Assembly (NCBI RefSeq): GCF_900323545.1
Contig: NZ_OOHN01000008.1
Span: forward strand, 983,144 to 1,047,143
Length of the DNA stretch: 64,000 bases
Direction: 5' to 3'
DNA from: Actinomyces sp. Marseille-P3109
GTDB taxonomy: Bacteria > Actinomycetota > Actinomycetes > Actinomycetales > Actinomycetaceae
Of the stretch, positions 28,743 to 37,592 are shown piece by piece. The notes beneath the pieces are model-generated. The model was given only the letters and a program-made list of their open reading frames with translations. It made no database searches and was not told the DNA's origin. Position numbers and translations under genes: made by a program. Numbering within the stretch: position 1 is the stretch's first letter; every line of letters starts with the position of its first letter.

Positions 28743-30421
28743 GCACCGTTGTGCAGCCGCAGCCCCGGGTGAAGGTGCAGGGGAAGGCAGAAGTGGGAGT
28801 GAGCCTGTGGGACCTGGTGCGTGCCGAGCTCACCCGCAGTCGGCGCACCTTCACCTGGGGCGTCATCGGGGCGACGCTCATCTTCACCGTTCACACCATC
28901 ATCCTGGCGAACGCCTCGATCTCCTCGGGCGTGGTCACAGAGCTGCAGTGGAACGGCAATGCTCTGGCGTGGATGCATATGTATGCCGGGGCCTTCGCGG
29001 TACCTCTGGGGCTGCTGACCGGGGCGATGGCCCAGTGGCGTGAGCGGCGGTGGCGTCAGGGCGGGACGGCCTGGCGCGCCGTCGAGCCGCGCCGGGTGGC
29101 GGCTGCCCGCCTCGTAGTGCTGAGCCTGTCAGCGCTGGCCTGCCAGGTGGCACTGGTCGCCCCGGTGGTGGGGCACGCTCTGATCGTTGGCAGCGGCTGG
29201 GGCCCCTGGGACAGGTACCTGCTGTTCGCCACCTACATGTGGATCGTCGTCACCGGGGCCTGCGCCTGGGGCATGGCAGCCTTCCGCGTGCTGCGAGTCA
29301 TCGCCGTCGGGATCGCCCCTGTCCTCGGCTTCGTCTGGTCCGTGGTGGGCGTGGTCCAGGCCGAGCGGAGCGACTGGTGGATGTTCCCGTGGACCTGGAC
29401 GGCCAGGGTCCCGTTGCCCCTGCTGGGTGTTCACGGCAGCAGCGTGCTGCTCGAGGCGGACTCGCCGGTGTGGGGCTACCCGCTCCTGCCCGGGTTCCTG
29501 CTGACGGCCGCCCTGACGTTGGCCGGCATCGGCCTGTCCGTTCTTGGCGGCACATCTGGGGGTGCTGAGTCCTCGGCGTGGTTCGTCGTCGGGCTCAGAC
29601 GCTTGCTTCCCGGTGGACAGGCCACCGACGCTCAGCCGAAGACCATCTCGGTACAGGCCTCGGCGCAGGCTCCGACGTCGCCGCCCCGGAGTACCGCGCA
29701 GTTCCGTGCTACGCCCACCACCCGCATGGCCCGTACTCCCGGGCCGCGCAGTGCCGTCCTGGCGATGGCCGGCGTCCTGCCCTGGATCGTGTGGGCGGTC
29801 CTGGCGACCCTGCTGCTCGCCTTCCTGGGTGTCCTCCACACCGTGTATCCACCCGGGTACGGGCAGAGCTTCCTCGAGCTCATGGGAGCGCCGGTTGCCG
29901 CGGCCCTCGTCGGCATCACGGTGTGGGGACGCCTCCAGCCCGCCTGGCGTACGCTCATCACCCGCCGAGGGGGCGGGGGCATCCTGGCCTCAGCTGCGGT
30001 CCTGAGTGGCTTCTTCCTCATCCCGGTCCTGGTCGTCTCCTGGATCGTGACCGTCCTCGGTGACACTCTGACCCGCAACGATCCGAGCCTGCCGGGCCTG
30101 GCCGGTCCCGTCTACGGGCTCATGGTGATGCCCGCGGTGGCCTTCATGATCGCGGCCGTCAGTCTGGCGGTGGCTCTGAGCACCCGGATCGTCGTGGCGA
30201 TCGTCCTCAACGTCATCCTGGTGATCATGGGGCTGCTCATCGGCGGCAATGACGTCCTGGCGGTCACCTGGCTGTGGCGGCTGGCCCCCTGGAGCTGGAT
30301 CGCCGTGGCCCACCAGTTCCCCGAGCGCTGGATGACGATCGTCGTCCTCAGTCTGCTCATCGGATCGGTGGCGATAGGGGCCGCGGTCCTTGGATCCAGG
30401 CGCGCCGCCATCCGGGACTGA
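28739..30421 (+). CDS. ABC transporter permease (ABC-2-like)
   Basis: The protein has about 560 residues with at least twelve hydrophobic segments in two halves: residues 35-270, a polar alanine/serine/threonine-rich linker around 290-340, and 340-560. The two-half layout suggests a fused pair of six-helix permease domains. It is coupled to the preceding ATPase. ATG 28739 matches the overlap and is chosen over GTG 28733. The sequence alone does not show a substrate. Confidence 0.85.
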   Translation: MSTVVQPQPRVKVQGKAEVGVSLWDLVRAELTRSRRTFTWGVIGATLIFTVHTIILANASISSGVVTELQWNGNALAWMHMYAGAFAVPLGLLTGAMAQWRERRWRQGGTAWRAVEPRRVAAARLVVLSLSALACQVALVAPVVGHALIVGSGWGPWDRYLLFATYMWIVVTGACAWGMAAFRVLRVIAVGIAPVLGFVWSVVGVVQAERSDWWMFPWTWTARVPLPLLGVHGSSVLLEADSPVWGYPLLPGFLLTAALTLAGIGLSVLGGTSGGAESSAWFVVGLRRLLPGGQATDAQPKTISVQASAQAPTSPPRSTAQFRATPTTRMARTPGPRSAVLAMAGVLPWIVWAVLATLLLAFLGVLHTVYPPGYGQSFLELMGAPVAAALVGITVWGRLQPAWRTLITRRGGGGILASAAVLSGFFLIPVLVVSWIVTVLGDTLTRNDPSLPGLAGPVYGLMVMPAVAFMIAAVSLAVALSTRIVVAIVLNVILVIMGLLIGGNDVLAVTWLWRLAPWSWIAVAHQFPERWMTIVVLSLLIGSVAIGAAVLGSRRAAIRD

Positions 30422-30591
30422 GCCGGTCTGGGACAACCGATCCCAGTGACCACAGAGCCGTACCGACGCATCGGGCGGGGTATCTCTTGAAGAGGGAAGC
30501 CATCCCGCCCGAGGCGACGGCGGTGAGCGCCGAGGACCTGCTCGGGTCCCACGTAGGTCAACGGTCGCTCGGTAGCCCGTCCGCTTTCCGA

Positions 30592-30597
30592 TAGCCT
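30592..30597 (+). promoter_or_regulatory. -10 element giving a leaderless hisE mRNA
   Basis: TAGCCT ends six bases before ATG 30604, placing the expected transcription start on the start codon itself. The AGGGAT between them is too close to act as a normal Shine-Dalgarno site. The spacing is identical to that before the DUF3866 gene. Confidence 0.5.
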
Positions 30598-30603
30598 AGG
30601 GAT

Positions 30604-30867
30604 ATGAAGACCTTCGAGGACCTTTTCACCGAGCTGCAGCACAAGGCGGCCACCCGACCCGAGGGCTCCGGGACGGTGGAGGAGCTGGATCGCGGGGTCC
30701 ACTTCATCGGCAAGAAGCTCGTCGAGGAGGCCGCCGAGGCCTGGATGGCCTGCGAGCACGAGTCCGATGAGGCCGCCTGCGAGGAGATCAGCCAGCTGCT
30801 CTACCACGTCCAGGTCATGGTGGTCGCCAAGGGCTACAGCCTCCAGGACGTCTACCGCTACCTGTAA
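30604..30867 (+). CDS. hisE: Phosphoribosyl-ATP pyrophosphatase
   Basis: The 87-residue MazG-fold enzyme carries out the second step of histidine synthesis, hydrolysing phosphoribosyl-ATP to phosphoribosyl-AMP. It shows [13 protein letters not shown] and [14 protein letters not shown], whose glutamates bind magnesium. It is a stand-alone HisE, not fused to HisI. hisG follows after 57 bases in the same direction, the usual actinobacterial pair. Confidence 0.96.
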   Translation: MKTFEDLFTELQHKAATRPEGSGTVEELDRGVHFIGKKLVEEAAEAWMACEHESDEAACEEISQLLYHVQVMVVAKGYSLQDVYRYL

Positions 30868-30924
30868 GCCTCGAATCCCCTCACACCTCCTACTCGACCT
30901 CCTCACCACAGATCAGGAACCGCC

Positions 30925-31770
30925 GTGCTGCGTATCGCCGTCCCCAACAAGGGCTCGCTGTCCGAGCCCGCCATCACCATGCTCTCCGAGGCGGGCTACC
31001 GCACCCGCCGCACGGGGCGCGAGCTCGTGCTCGTCGACGAGGCCAACGACGTCGAGCTGTTCTTCCTGCGTCCGCGCGACATCGCCGTGTACGTCGGCCA
31101 GGGCACCGTGCACGCAGGCATCACCGGACGTGACCTGCTGCTGGACTCCGGGGTCGACGCCGTCGAGCACCTGCCCCTGGGCTTCGCCCGCTCCACCTTC
31201 CGCTTCGCCGCTCCCAAGGGCACGATGACTTCCCTGGCCGATGTCGCCGGGCGGCGCGTGGCCACCTCCTACGACGTCCTGGTGCGCAGCTACCTGGCCT
31301 CCCAAGGTGTGGATGCCCAGACCGTTCACCTCGACGGCGCCGTGGAGTCCTCCGTCCAGCTGGGCGTGGCCGACCTCATCGCCGACGTCGTCGAGACCGG
31401 CACGACGCTGCGAGCAGCAGGTCTGGAGACCTTCGGCGCCCCGATTCTCATCAGCGAGGCGGTGCTCATCACCACCGAGCAGTATCGTGGTGAGCCCGGA
31501 CTGGCCACCCTCGTGCGTCGCCTGGAGGGGGTGCTGCGCGCCCGCGCCTACGTGCTCGTGGACTACGACATCCCCATGAACAAGTTGCACCTGGCGGCGG
31601 CCCTCACTCCGGGTATCGAGTCCCCCACCGTCTCTCCGCTGCAGAACCCCGACTGGGTGGCGGTGCGCGCCATGGTTCCGAGGGTGGACATGAACCGGGT
31701 CATGGACGAGCTCTACGAGGTCGGGGCGCGCGCCATCCTCGTGTCCTCACTGCTGGCCTGCCGACTGTAG
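30925..31770 (+). CDS. hisG: ATP phosphoribosyltransferase, long form
   Basis: This is the first enzyme of histidine synthesis, joining ATP and PRPP. It begins at GTG 30925 with [15 protein letters not shown]. It shows the binding motifs [12 protein letters not shown] and the PRPP loop [14 protein letters not shown]. At 281 residues it is the long, homohexameric form with a C-terminal ACT-like domain (about 200-281) that gives histidine feedback control. It is convergent with the substrate-binding protein gene. Confidence 0.97.
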   Translation: MLRIAVPNKGSLSEPAITMLSEAGYRTRRTGRELVLVDEANDVELFFLRPRDIAVYVGQGTVHAGITGRDLLLDSGVDAVEHLPLGFARSTFRFAAPKGTMTSLADVAGRRVATSYDVLVRSYLASQGVDAQTVHLDGAVESSVQLGVADLIADVVETGTTLRAAGLETFGAPILISEAVLITTEQYRGEPGLATLVRRLEGVLRARAYVLVDYDIPMNKLHLAAALTPGIESPTVSPLQNPDWVAVRAMVPRVDMNRVMDELYEVGARAILVSSLLACRL

Positions 31771-31811
31771 CCGGCTATTCCGACGGCCGCCTCGAGCTGC
31801 TCCTCTGATGG

Positions 31812-32870
31812 CTACTGCCCCAGAGGTACGCACACATCGGCCGCCTGGGGCGTCTTCGTGTCCCCCAGGAGCTTGTGGGAGGAGAGGAACTCGATCATCG
31901 GGGTGAAGTCATCGACTCGCACCGAGCCGATGGGATGAGAGCCGTCACCGCTGACCAGCTTGCCGGTGGCCACGGCGACCTCTCGTGCGCGGGCTGCCTG
32001 AGTGGCGTCCACCAGGTCCTGCACGTGCTCCTTGGACGCATCGACCGCAGCGTCGGGATCCTTGACGAATGCCGTCATCCCCTCGATCGAGGCCTTGACC
32101 GCTGACTGAAGATCCTGGCGACGGGACTCCAGCACGGAGTGGCTCGTCACCAGTGAGACTCCGATGAGAGGGACCTGATCGGCGACCTGAATAGTGCGCA
32201 CGGCCGTTCCGGACTGACCGACCTGGATCGCGTCGTTGTTGGAGAAGCCGACGACGGCGTCGACCTTGCCGCCGACCAGTGCCGCCTGCTGGGTGTAGCC
32301 GATGTCCTGGATCGTCAGGTCGGACTCGGTCAGGGAGGCCGTGTCCATGGCCAGCTGGAGGGCGTACCAGGTCTCCCCCTTGCGTCCCGGTGTGCCGACG
32401 GTCTTGCCCTTCAGGTCCGCCGGAGTGTTGATTGAGGAGTCCTCGGGCACGATGAGGCAGGCCGGGTAGGACTGGTAGTAGCCACCGACGACGACGAGGT
32501 CGCTCCCGTTGGAGACGGCCACTACCGCCTCGTCGGCACCTGCGACGACCAGCTGCTCCTGTCCGCTTTGAAGGGCGTCGAAGAGTCCCTCCTGCGCGCC
32601 GTGGTGGCGTAGCTCCACACCCGTGGCGTACTTACCGTCCTTCGTGGCCATGTAGAAGGGGGCGAACTGGATGTTCGGTGTGTAGGTCAGGCCGATGGTC
32701 AGTGCACCGCCGCCTCCGGAGGCCGAGGCGGAGGCTGCGCGGCTGGCGGTTCCCGAGGAGCAGGCGGCGAGCATGCCGGTCCCGGTCAGCGCCAGACTGC
32801 CGGCCAGCAGGTGGCGGCGCGAGAGAGCCGGGTGGGAGAAGCCGGTGCGAGTAATGGTGGTGAGGGCCAT
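31812..32870 (-). CDS. ABC transporter substrate-binding lipoprotein, NMT1/THI5-like (RibY-type)
   Basis: The 352-residue protein has a twin-arginine-like signal (SRRHLLAGSLALTG) ending in the lipobox LAAC at about residue 36, then a NMT1/SsuA-type binding domain (LTIGLTYTPNIQFAPFYMATKDG, about residues 56-78, near ligand contacts; LKGKTVGTP; VDAVVGFSNND). Such domains bind pyrimidines, thiamine precursors, sulfonates or flavins. The FMN riboswitch upstream of the permease gene points to riboflavin or a precursor, as proposed for RibXY. AGGA precedes its ATG. It is probably co-transcribed with the permease, 48 bases upstream. Confidence 0.88.
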   Translation of the reverse strand: MALTTITRTGFSHPALSRRHLLAGSLALTGTGMLAACSSGTASRAASASASGGGGALTIGLTYTPNIQFAPFYMATKDGKYATGVELRHHGAQEGLFDALQSGQEQLVVAGADEAVVAVSNGSDLVVVGGYYQSYPACLIVPEDSSINTPADLKGKTVGTPGRKGETWYALQLAMDTASLTESDLTIQDIGYTQQAALVGGKVDAVVGFSNNDAIQVGQSGTAVRTIQVADQVPLIGVSLVTSHSVLESRRQDLQSAVKASIEGMTAFVKDPDAAVDASKEHVQDLVDATQAARAREVAVATGKLVSGDGSHPIGSVRVDDFTPMIEFLSSHKLLGDTKTPQAADVCVPLGQ

Positions 32871-32918
32871 GATGTTTCCTAATTCTTCAGAAGGTGAGGA
32901 GCTGGGACTGCGAGGTGC

Positions 32919-33833
32919 TCAGGTAATGTTCCTGCCGCGTAGGGCGTCCACGGTGCGGCTGCGTCGCTCGAGCTCGTGGAGTTCCCAGTGGATGGAGGTG
33001 GCCAGGACGCACAGGAGGGTGATCGTGGCGAACACGCCGGTGGTATCACCCCGGCTCTGCTGCGTGGAGAGCACTGTCCCCAGGCCTTCGCCGCCCATGA
33101 TGAGCTCGCCGACGACCGCGCCGGTGACTGACAGCGTGAAGCCGGTGCGCAGCCCGGTGTAGATCGCGGGCAGGGCCATGGGAAGCTCCATGTGGATGAG
33201 CATGCTCAGACCGTGGGCGCCGTCGAGCCGGGCTGCGTCCATGACATCGGCGTCCAGACTGCGCAGTCCCAGCAGCACCGTGATCGTGATGGGGAAGAAG
33301 ACCATGAAGGCGCACAGGACCACGACCGGCAGGGTTCCGTAGCCGATCCACAGGACTAGCAGGGGAGCCACGGCGACGCCGGGAACCGCCTGGCTCGCGG
33401 CGACGTAGGGCAGGACGGCGCGTGAGAACAGCCGCCAGCGGTACAGCCCCCAGGCCAGGGGCAGGGCGAAGACGGCGGCCAGAAGACATCCGAGCAGAGC
33501 CTCGCGCAGCGTTACCCAGGCCTTCCACCCCAGCCCCACCTGGGTCAGGTTCAGCCACAGGCGCTCGACGACGGCGAGAGGACTGGGCAGGAAGATCTCG
33601 GGGACGGAGCCGGAGGTGGTGGCAACCTGCCAGATGATCAGTAGAGCGGCGCCCAAACCGATGGCCGGCCAGGGCCCGTGCTGCTCGGCGGCGCGGATGC
33701 GACGTCGGCGTTGGGCCGGCGGCCTGGACGAGGAAGCCAACGAAGAGGGTGGGGGCTCAGACGAATCGCTGGATGCGACGGCACGGAGCGACTGGGCGTG
33801 CGTGACCTTGCCGGCGGGGCTGGGGCTGTACAC
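32919..33833 (-). CDS. ABC transporter permease (SsuC/RibX-type) under an FMN riboswitch
   Basis: The start is GTG 33833 because GGAGGA lies seven bases before it; the frame is open a further 27 codons with no such signal. The 304-residue protein has a polar N-terminus of about 55 residues and then six membrane helices; the EAA-type ATPase-contact loop is DAARLDGAHGLSMLIHMELP (about 205-224). It is the membrane subunit for the lipoprotein encoded next. No ATPase gene is adjacent, so it must borrow one or use an unlinked subunit. Together the pair match the riboswitch-linked RibX/RibY flavin transporters. Confidence 0.88.
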   Translation of the reverse strand: MYSPSPAGKVTHAQSLRAVASSDSSEPPPSSLASSSRPPAQRRRRIRAAEQHGPWPAIGLGAALLIIWQVATTSGSVPEIFLPSPLAVVERLWLNLTQVGLGWKAWVTLREALLGCLLAAVFALPLAWGLYRWRLFSRAVLPYVAASQAVPGVAVAPLLVLWIGYGTLPVVVLCAFMVFFPITITVLLGLRSLDADVMDAARLDGAHGLSMLIHMELPMALPAIYTGLRTGFTLSVTGAVVGELIMGGEGLGTVLSTQQSRGDTTGVFATITLLCVLATSIHWELHELERRSRTVDALRGRNIT

Positions 33834-34016
33834 GGCGGTCTCCTCCCGGGTCCTTCCGGGAACGAGTGCCCCGGACTGCACCGGGGTCCGCCCGTGCGTC
33901 GTCGATCGGCGCACACACGTGCTGGGTGCCCGCGCAGTCCGGCACTCGACCGACCCTGTGAGGTCGTGGAGCCGAGGCCGCCATTCTGCGGTACGGGGTC
34001 TCCCCCGCTGGGCACC

Positions 34017-34165
34017 ACGTGCATCCTCCCATCCGGACTTTCACCGTCGGTGCCGGAGTTCCACCGGCTCAACCGCTGAATTCCTGACTGCGTGAGGCAG
34101 TCAGGGCACGAGCGGGTCGCGGACTGTTACCGCCGGTTCGGACTTTCACCGACCCCGGAGCACGT
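34017..34165 (-). promoter_or_regulatory. FMN riboswitch (RFN element)
   Basis: Read on the minus strand, this has every conserved block of the FMN aptamer: P1 arms ACGTGC/GCACGT at the two ends; GGTCGGTGAAAGTCC then ACCGGCGGTAACAGTCC with CGCGACCCGC; a variable P3 hairpin (CTGACTG/CAGTCAG); GAGCCGGTGGAACTCCGG; and CCGACGGTGAAAGTCCGGAT with GGGAGGATGC. It lies about 180 bases upstream of the permease start, whose Shine-Dalgarno sequence is strong, so control could be by attenuation or by masking of translation. FMN would be expected to turn the transporter off. Confidence 0.97.
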
Positions 34166-34176
34166 TGCTGGCAGTC

Positions 34177-34182
34177 AGCATA
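34177..34182 (-). promoter_or_regulatory. -10 promoter element for the riboswitch transcript
   Basis: TATGCT on the minus strand lies 12 bases before the riboswitch P1 arm, so transcription would begin just ahead of the aptamer. It is between the glycerate kinase stop (34238) and the aptamer, the only space available for this promoter. A -35 sequence is not clear. Confidence 0.55.
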
Positions 34183-34237
34183 CAACGCGGATGGTCCTAC
34201 GGCGATACCCTTCACTTCTCAATGGTTATGTGCGCGC

Positions 34238-35398
34238 TCACAGGATGTCGTTCGAAGCGTGGTTCGAGTGGGCATCACCGGCGGAAAAGTGACGCACAGC
34301 GTCCGCAACCGCCCGGCGCAGACGATCCGGGCCCCGCTGCAAAGACGTCTCCAACGGCTCCGAAGAATCGGAGATCTGGATGATGTCCTGGGCTCCCAGG
34401 TCGGCCAGACGACGTCGAGCCCGGGCATCGGTCCTGACCCGTCCGGCGAAGACCATGGAGGGTACACCGCACTCCCGGGCCAGGTGGAGCACTCCACTGA
34501 CCGCCTTGCCGTCCAAGGACTGCCTGTCCAGCGCCCCCTCGCCCGTCATCAGCAGGTCGGCTGACTCCAGTCGTTCACGCAGCCCTACAACCCGAGTCAG
34601 TTGGTCGATGCCGGCGGTGATCTCCGCCCCGAGTACGGCGGCCAGGGCGAAGGCTGCACCGCCGGCCGCACCGGTGCCTGGATGGGAAACCCACTGGCTC
34701 AGGCCCAGGACGCAGGCCAGGCGCGTCATCTCACCGTCGACCTGTGCAATGGCCGGCCCGGTCAGTCCCTTTTGCGGGCCGAAGACGGCAGCCGCACCGT
34801 GGGGACCCGTGAGCGGATTCGTCACGTCACCGGCCACCGTGATGCTCACGCCCTCAAGCCGCCGTCGAGCCGGCTCAACCTCGATCCGCTGGATGCGAGA
34901 GAACTCTGCGGGGATTGGTTCCGCCTTGTGTCCCTGCTCGTCAAGGCACCTGGCTCCTAGCGCCACAAGCATCCCCAGGCCCATGTCGTTGGAGGCCGAT
35001 CCGCCCAGTCCGATGAGCAGTGAGCGGGCCCCGGCGTCGACCGAGGCGGTGATGACGCGGCCCAGCCCGGTGGTCGAGGAGCTCATGACGTCCCGCTCCC
35101 CCGGCGCGATGTGCTCCAGTCCCACGCTGGAGGCCAGGTCGATGACGGCGCGATCGCCGTCGAGCCCGAAACCCGCCATCCGGGGGCGGCCCAGGGCGTC
35201 GACGGTGGTCACCTCCTGCCACGAGCAGCCCCAGGCCGTGGTGACGGCCTCGGCGAAGCCCTCCCCGCCGTCAGAGACCGGGACCTGGTCCACCACGCAC
35301 GACGGCAGTGCGTCTCGCGCTCCGGCCGTCATGGCCCGGGCCGCTCGGACAGCCGTCATGGACTCCTTGAAGGAGTCGGGGGCGACGACGATCCTCAT
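34238..35398 (-). CDS. Glycerate kinase, GlxK/GarK family
   Basis: The enzyme phosphorylates D-glycerate to 2-phosphoglycerate. It opens with MRIVVAPDSFKESMTA and has the family motifs VPVSDGGEGFA, LIGLGGSASNDMGLGML, GPHGAAAVFGPQKG and MTGEGALDRQSLDGKA. ATG 35398 starts the standard N-terminus; GTG 35404 is also possible. It is about 387 residues, a usual size. It follows the symporter gene after about 27 bases in the same direction and is probably in its operon, though the functional link is not obvious. Confidence 0.95.
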   Translation of the reverse strand: MRIVVAPDSFKESMTAVRAARAMTAGARDALPSCVVDQVPVSDGGEGFAEAVTTAWGCSWQEVTTVDALGRPRMAGFGLDGDRAVIDLASSVGLEHIAPGERDVMSSSTTGLGRVITASVDAGARSLLIGLGGSASNDMGLGMLVALGARCLDEQGHKAEPIPAEFSRIQRIEVEPARRRLEGVSITVAGDVTNPLTGPHGAAAVFGPQKGLTGPAIAQVDGEMTRLACVLGLSQWVSHPGTGAAGGAAFALAAVLGAEITAGIDQLTRVVGLRERLESADLLMTGEGALDRQSLDGKAVSGVLHLARECGVPSMVFAGRVRTDARARRRLADLGAQDIIQISDSSEPLETSLQRGPDRLRRAVADAVRHFSAGDAHSNHASNDIL

Positions 35399-35425
35399 GG
35401 GCACGGCACGGTCCGCCTCGCCCGG

Positions 35426-36919
35426 CTATGAACGGGAGGCGGTGACGGCGGCCTCGAACTCCTGGGAGATCTCCTCCGAGGGCCGGCTCGTGCGAGACAC
35501 GGCCCAGGCCACGGCCAGGTTGCCCAGGAAACCCGGCACGATCTCATAGAGCTCGAAGATGTCACCCGGCCCTCCGGAGACGTTCCCCCAGACCATGACG
35601 ATGACGGCACCGGTGATCATGCCGGCGAAGGCACCCATGGCGCTCAGACGCCTCCAGTACAGGGACAGCAGGACGGTCGGCCCGAAGGAGGCCCCGAAAC
35701 CGGCCCAGGCGAAGGCCACGAGGTCGAGGATCGTCTTGCTGGGGTTCCAGGCCATGACGGCCGCAACCAGGGCGATCGCGAAGACCGCCATGCGCGAGTA
35801 GAGCACCATCCGGTTACCGCTGATCTCGTTGGTCCGGGTACGGGCGATAGAGCCGTACAGGTCCTCGATGAGTGCCGAGGAGGTGACGAGCAGCTGGGAG
35901 GAGATCGTCGACATGATCGCGGCGAGGATGGCGGCCAGCATGAATCCGGCGACCAGCGGGTGGAAGAGCAGCTTTCCCAGCGTGATGAAGACGGTCTCCG
36001 GGTCCGCCAGCTTGCTCTTGTCGTGCTGGTAGACGGCCACGCCGGCGACTGCGGTGCCGGCCGCGCCGAGGACGGCGAAGAGCATCCAGCCGATCCCGAT
36101 GACACAGCCGGCCACAGCCTCCTTGGGCCTGCGGATGGCCATGAAGCGGACGATGATGTGCGGCTGGCCGAAGTAGCCCAGGCCCCAGGCCAGAGCCGAG
36201 ATGACTCCGATGATCGTCGTCGTCGGGCCCCAGAGGGCCCAGTAGTGGGGGTCGACCTCGGAGACGGCCTTGACCAGGTTGGACGGTCCGCCGACGTGCA
36301 TGACCCCGGCGATGGGCACCATGATCAGGGCGGCCACCATCATGAGTCCTTGGATGAAGTCGGTGTAGGACACGGCCAGGAACCCGCCGATGAGCGTGTA
36401 GACCACCGTGATGGCGGCGACGATGACCATGCCCAGGTGGTAGTCCATCCCGAAGGAGGACTCGAAGAACCGTCCGCCGGCGACCATGCCGGAGGAGACG
36501 TAGAAGGTGAAGTAGACCAGGATGATGAGACCGCTGGACCAGCGCAGCAGCCGGCGGGTGTCGTGCAGGCGGTTGTCCAGGAAGCTGGGGACAGTGATGG
36601 AGTTGTTGGCGACCTCGGTGTAGGCGCGCAGGCGGGGGGCGACGAGCAGCCAGTTCGCCAGGGCCCCGATCGTCAGGCCGACGGCGATCCATCCCCCGAC
36701 CAGGCCGCTGGCGTACAGGGCACCTGGTAGTCCCATGAGCAGCCACCCCGACATGTCCGAGGCTCCGGCGGACAGGGCCGCCACCCAGGGATTGAGGTCT
36801 CGGTCGGCGAGCATGTAGTCGTCGAAGTTGTCCGTTCGCAGATAGGCCCAGCCTCCGATGGCGAGCATGGCCACGAAGTAGACGATCATTGCGATCGCCT
36901 GATAGGTAGCGTCAGTCAT
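35426..36919 (-). CDS. putP: Sodium/proline symporter, PutP type (SSS family)
   Basis: The 497-residue protein has about thirteen membrane helices of the sodium:solute symporter fold. It shows ASDMSGWLLMGLPGALYASG (sodium-binding TM2), RVLRAYTEVANNSITVPSFL-like substrate region, GLGYFGQPHIIVRFMAIR and AAILAAIMSTISSQLLVTSS, the signature of PutP. It imports proline with sodium. GAGGACAC precedes its ATG by eight bases. Proline and arginine metabolism are connected, but the arc genes are 19 kb away. Confidence 0.94.
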   Translation of the reverse strand: MTDATYQAIAMIVYFVAMLAIGGWAYLRTDNFDDYMLADRDLNPWVAALSAGASDMSGWLLMGLPGALYASGLVGGWIAVGLTIGALANWLLVAPRLRAYTEVANNSITVPSFLDNRLHDTRRLLRWSSGLIILVYFTFYVSSGMVAGGRFFESSFGMDYHLGMVIVAAITVVYTLIGGFLAVSYTDFIQGLMMVAALIMVPIAGVMHVGGPSNLVKAVSEVDPHYWALWGPTTTIIGVISALAWGLGYFGQPHIIVRFMAIRRPKEAVAGCVIGIGWMLFAVLGAAGTAVAGVAVYQHDKSKLADPETVFITLGKLLFHPLVAGFMLAAILAAIMSTISSQLLVTSSALIEDLYGSIARTRTNEISGNRMVLYSRMAVFAIALVAAVMAWNPSKTILDLVAFAWAGFGASFGPTVLLSLYWRRLSAMGAFAGMITGAVIVMVWGNVSGGPGDIFELYEIVPGFLGNLAVAWAVSRTSRPSEEISQEFEAAVTASRS

Positions 36920-36991
36920 TCATGTGTCCTCACATCATTCAGCGGCGAGACATATCGCGGCCGGCTGCGCGCGACAGAACCAGGGTCTCCG

Positions 36992-37525
36992 CTATTTTCT
37001 TGCATGGGCTCGGTCCCACTGCGCATGCAGCACGATCGCGACCGCATAGTCGCCGTCATGGCTCAGAGAAACCGGCCAGCACTCAGGGGTCAATACCTCC
37101 TGTCCAAGACTGTTTTCAACGCCGTGGGCAATAGCGCCGTTCAGACGCAGGGACGGCCGTCCCCATCGATCGGTGACAAGCTCAATCTCACGCCAGTCGA
37201 CGTCCTCGGCAAGGATAACCGGAGAAGCACTGTGCCCGCGACCTTCGGCGTACTGTGCGTGCGCCTGGCTCCAGGCCTTGATGAAGGCCTCCTTGGCCGC
37301 CCACCTCGCCGCCAGGTGCTGTGCCGGACGCGATCCCTTTTCTTGTGCTCGACGATGGGTATCACGGAGCTCACGCGCAGTAAAGGCCTGCTGCGCGAAG
37401 ACGGTGCCGGGCTGATCGAGCTGGGTCTCGAAGTCCGGAATATGCACCAGGTCCGTGCCCACCGCCAGAACGGTTGCCCCGGCGGAAGTCTTCGGCATGT
37501 CCGGAAACTGCGGCTCAGTCGTCAT
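36992..37525 (-). CDS. acpS: Holo-[acyl-carrier-protein] synthase
   Basis: This phosphopantetheinyl transferase activates the ACP domain of the fatty acid synthase. It shows VGTDLVHIPDFE near the N-terminus (magnesium-binding aspartate), LAARWAAKEAFIKAW and SLSHDGDYAVAIVLH. At 177 residues it is longer than E. coli AcpS (126), with an N-terminal extension and an insert, as in other FAS-I actinobacteria. It lies directly downstream of fas, as in Mycobacterium, but a strong hairpin separates them, so it may have its own promoter. Confidence 0.93.
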   Translation of the reverse strand: MTTEPQFPDMPKTSAGATVLAVGTDLVHIPDFETQLDQPGTVFAQQAFTARELRDTHRRAQEKGSRPAQHLAARWAAKEAFIKAWSQAHAQYAEGRGHSASPVILAEDVDWREIELVTDRWGRPSLRLNGAIAHGVENSLGQEVLTPECWPVSLSHDGDYAVAIVLHAQWDRAHARK

Positions 37526-37592
37526 GGAACCCTCATGAAGTAAAACTTACGAATCATTGACGCACATCCTTTGACAATTCCACGTGAGCACA

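Noticed and set aside
35426..36919. A link between the PutP symporter and the arginine genes as one proline/arginine system
   Set aside because: They are about 19 kb apart with unrelated operons between, on opposite strands, and share no visible operator sequence.
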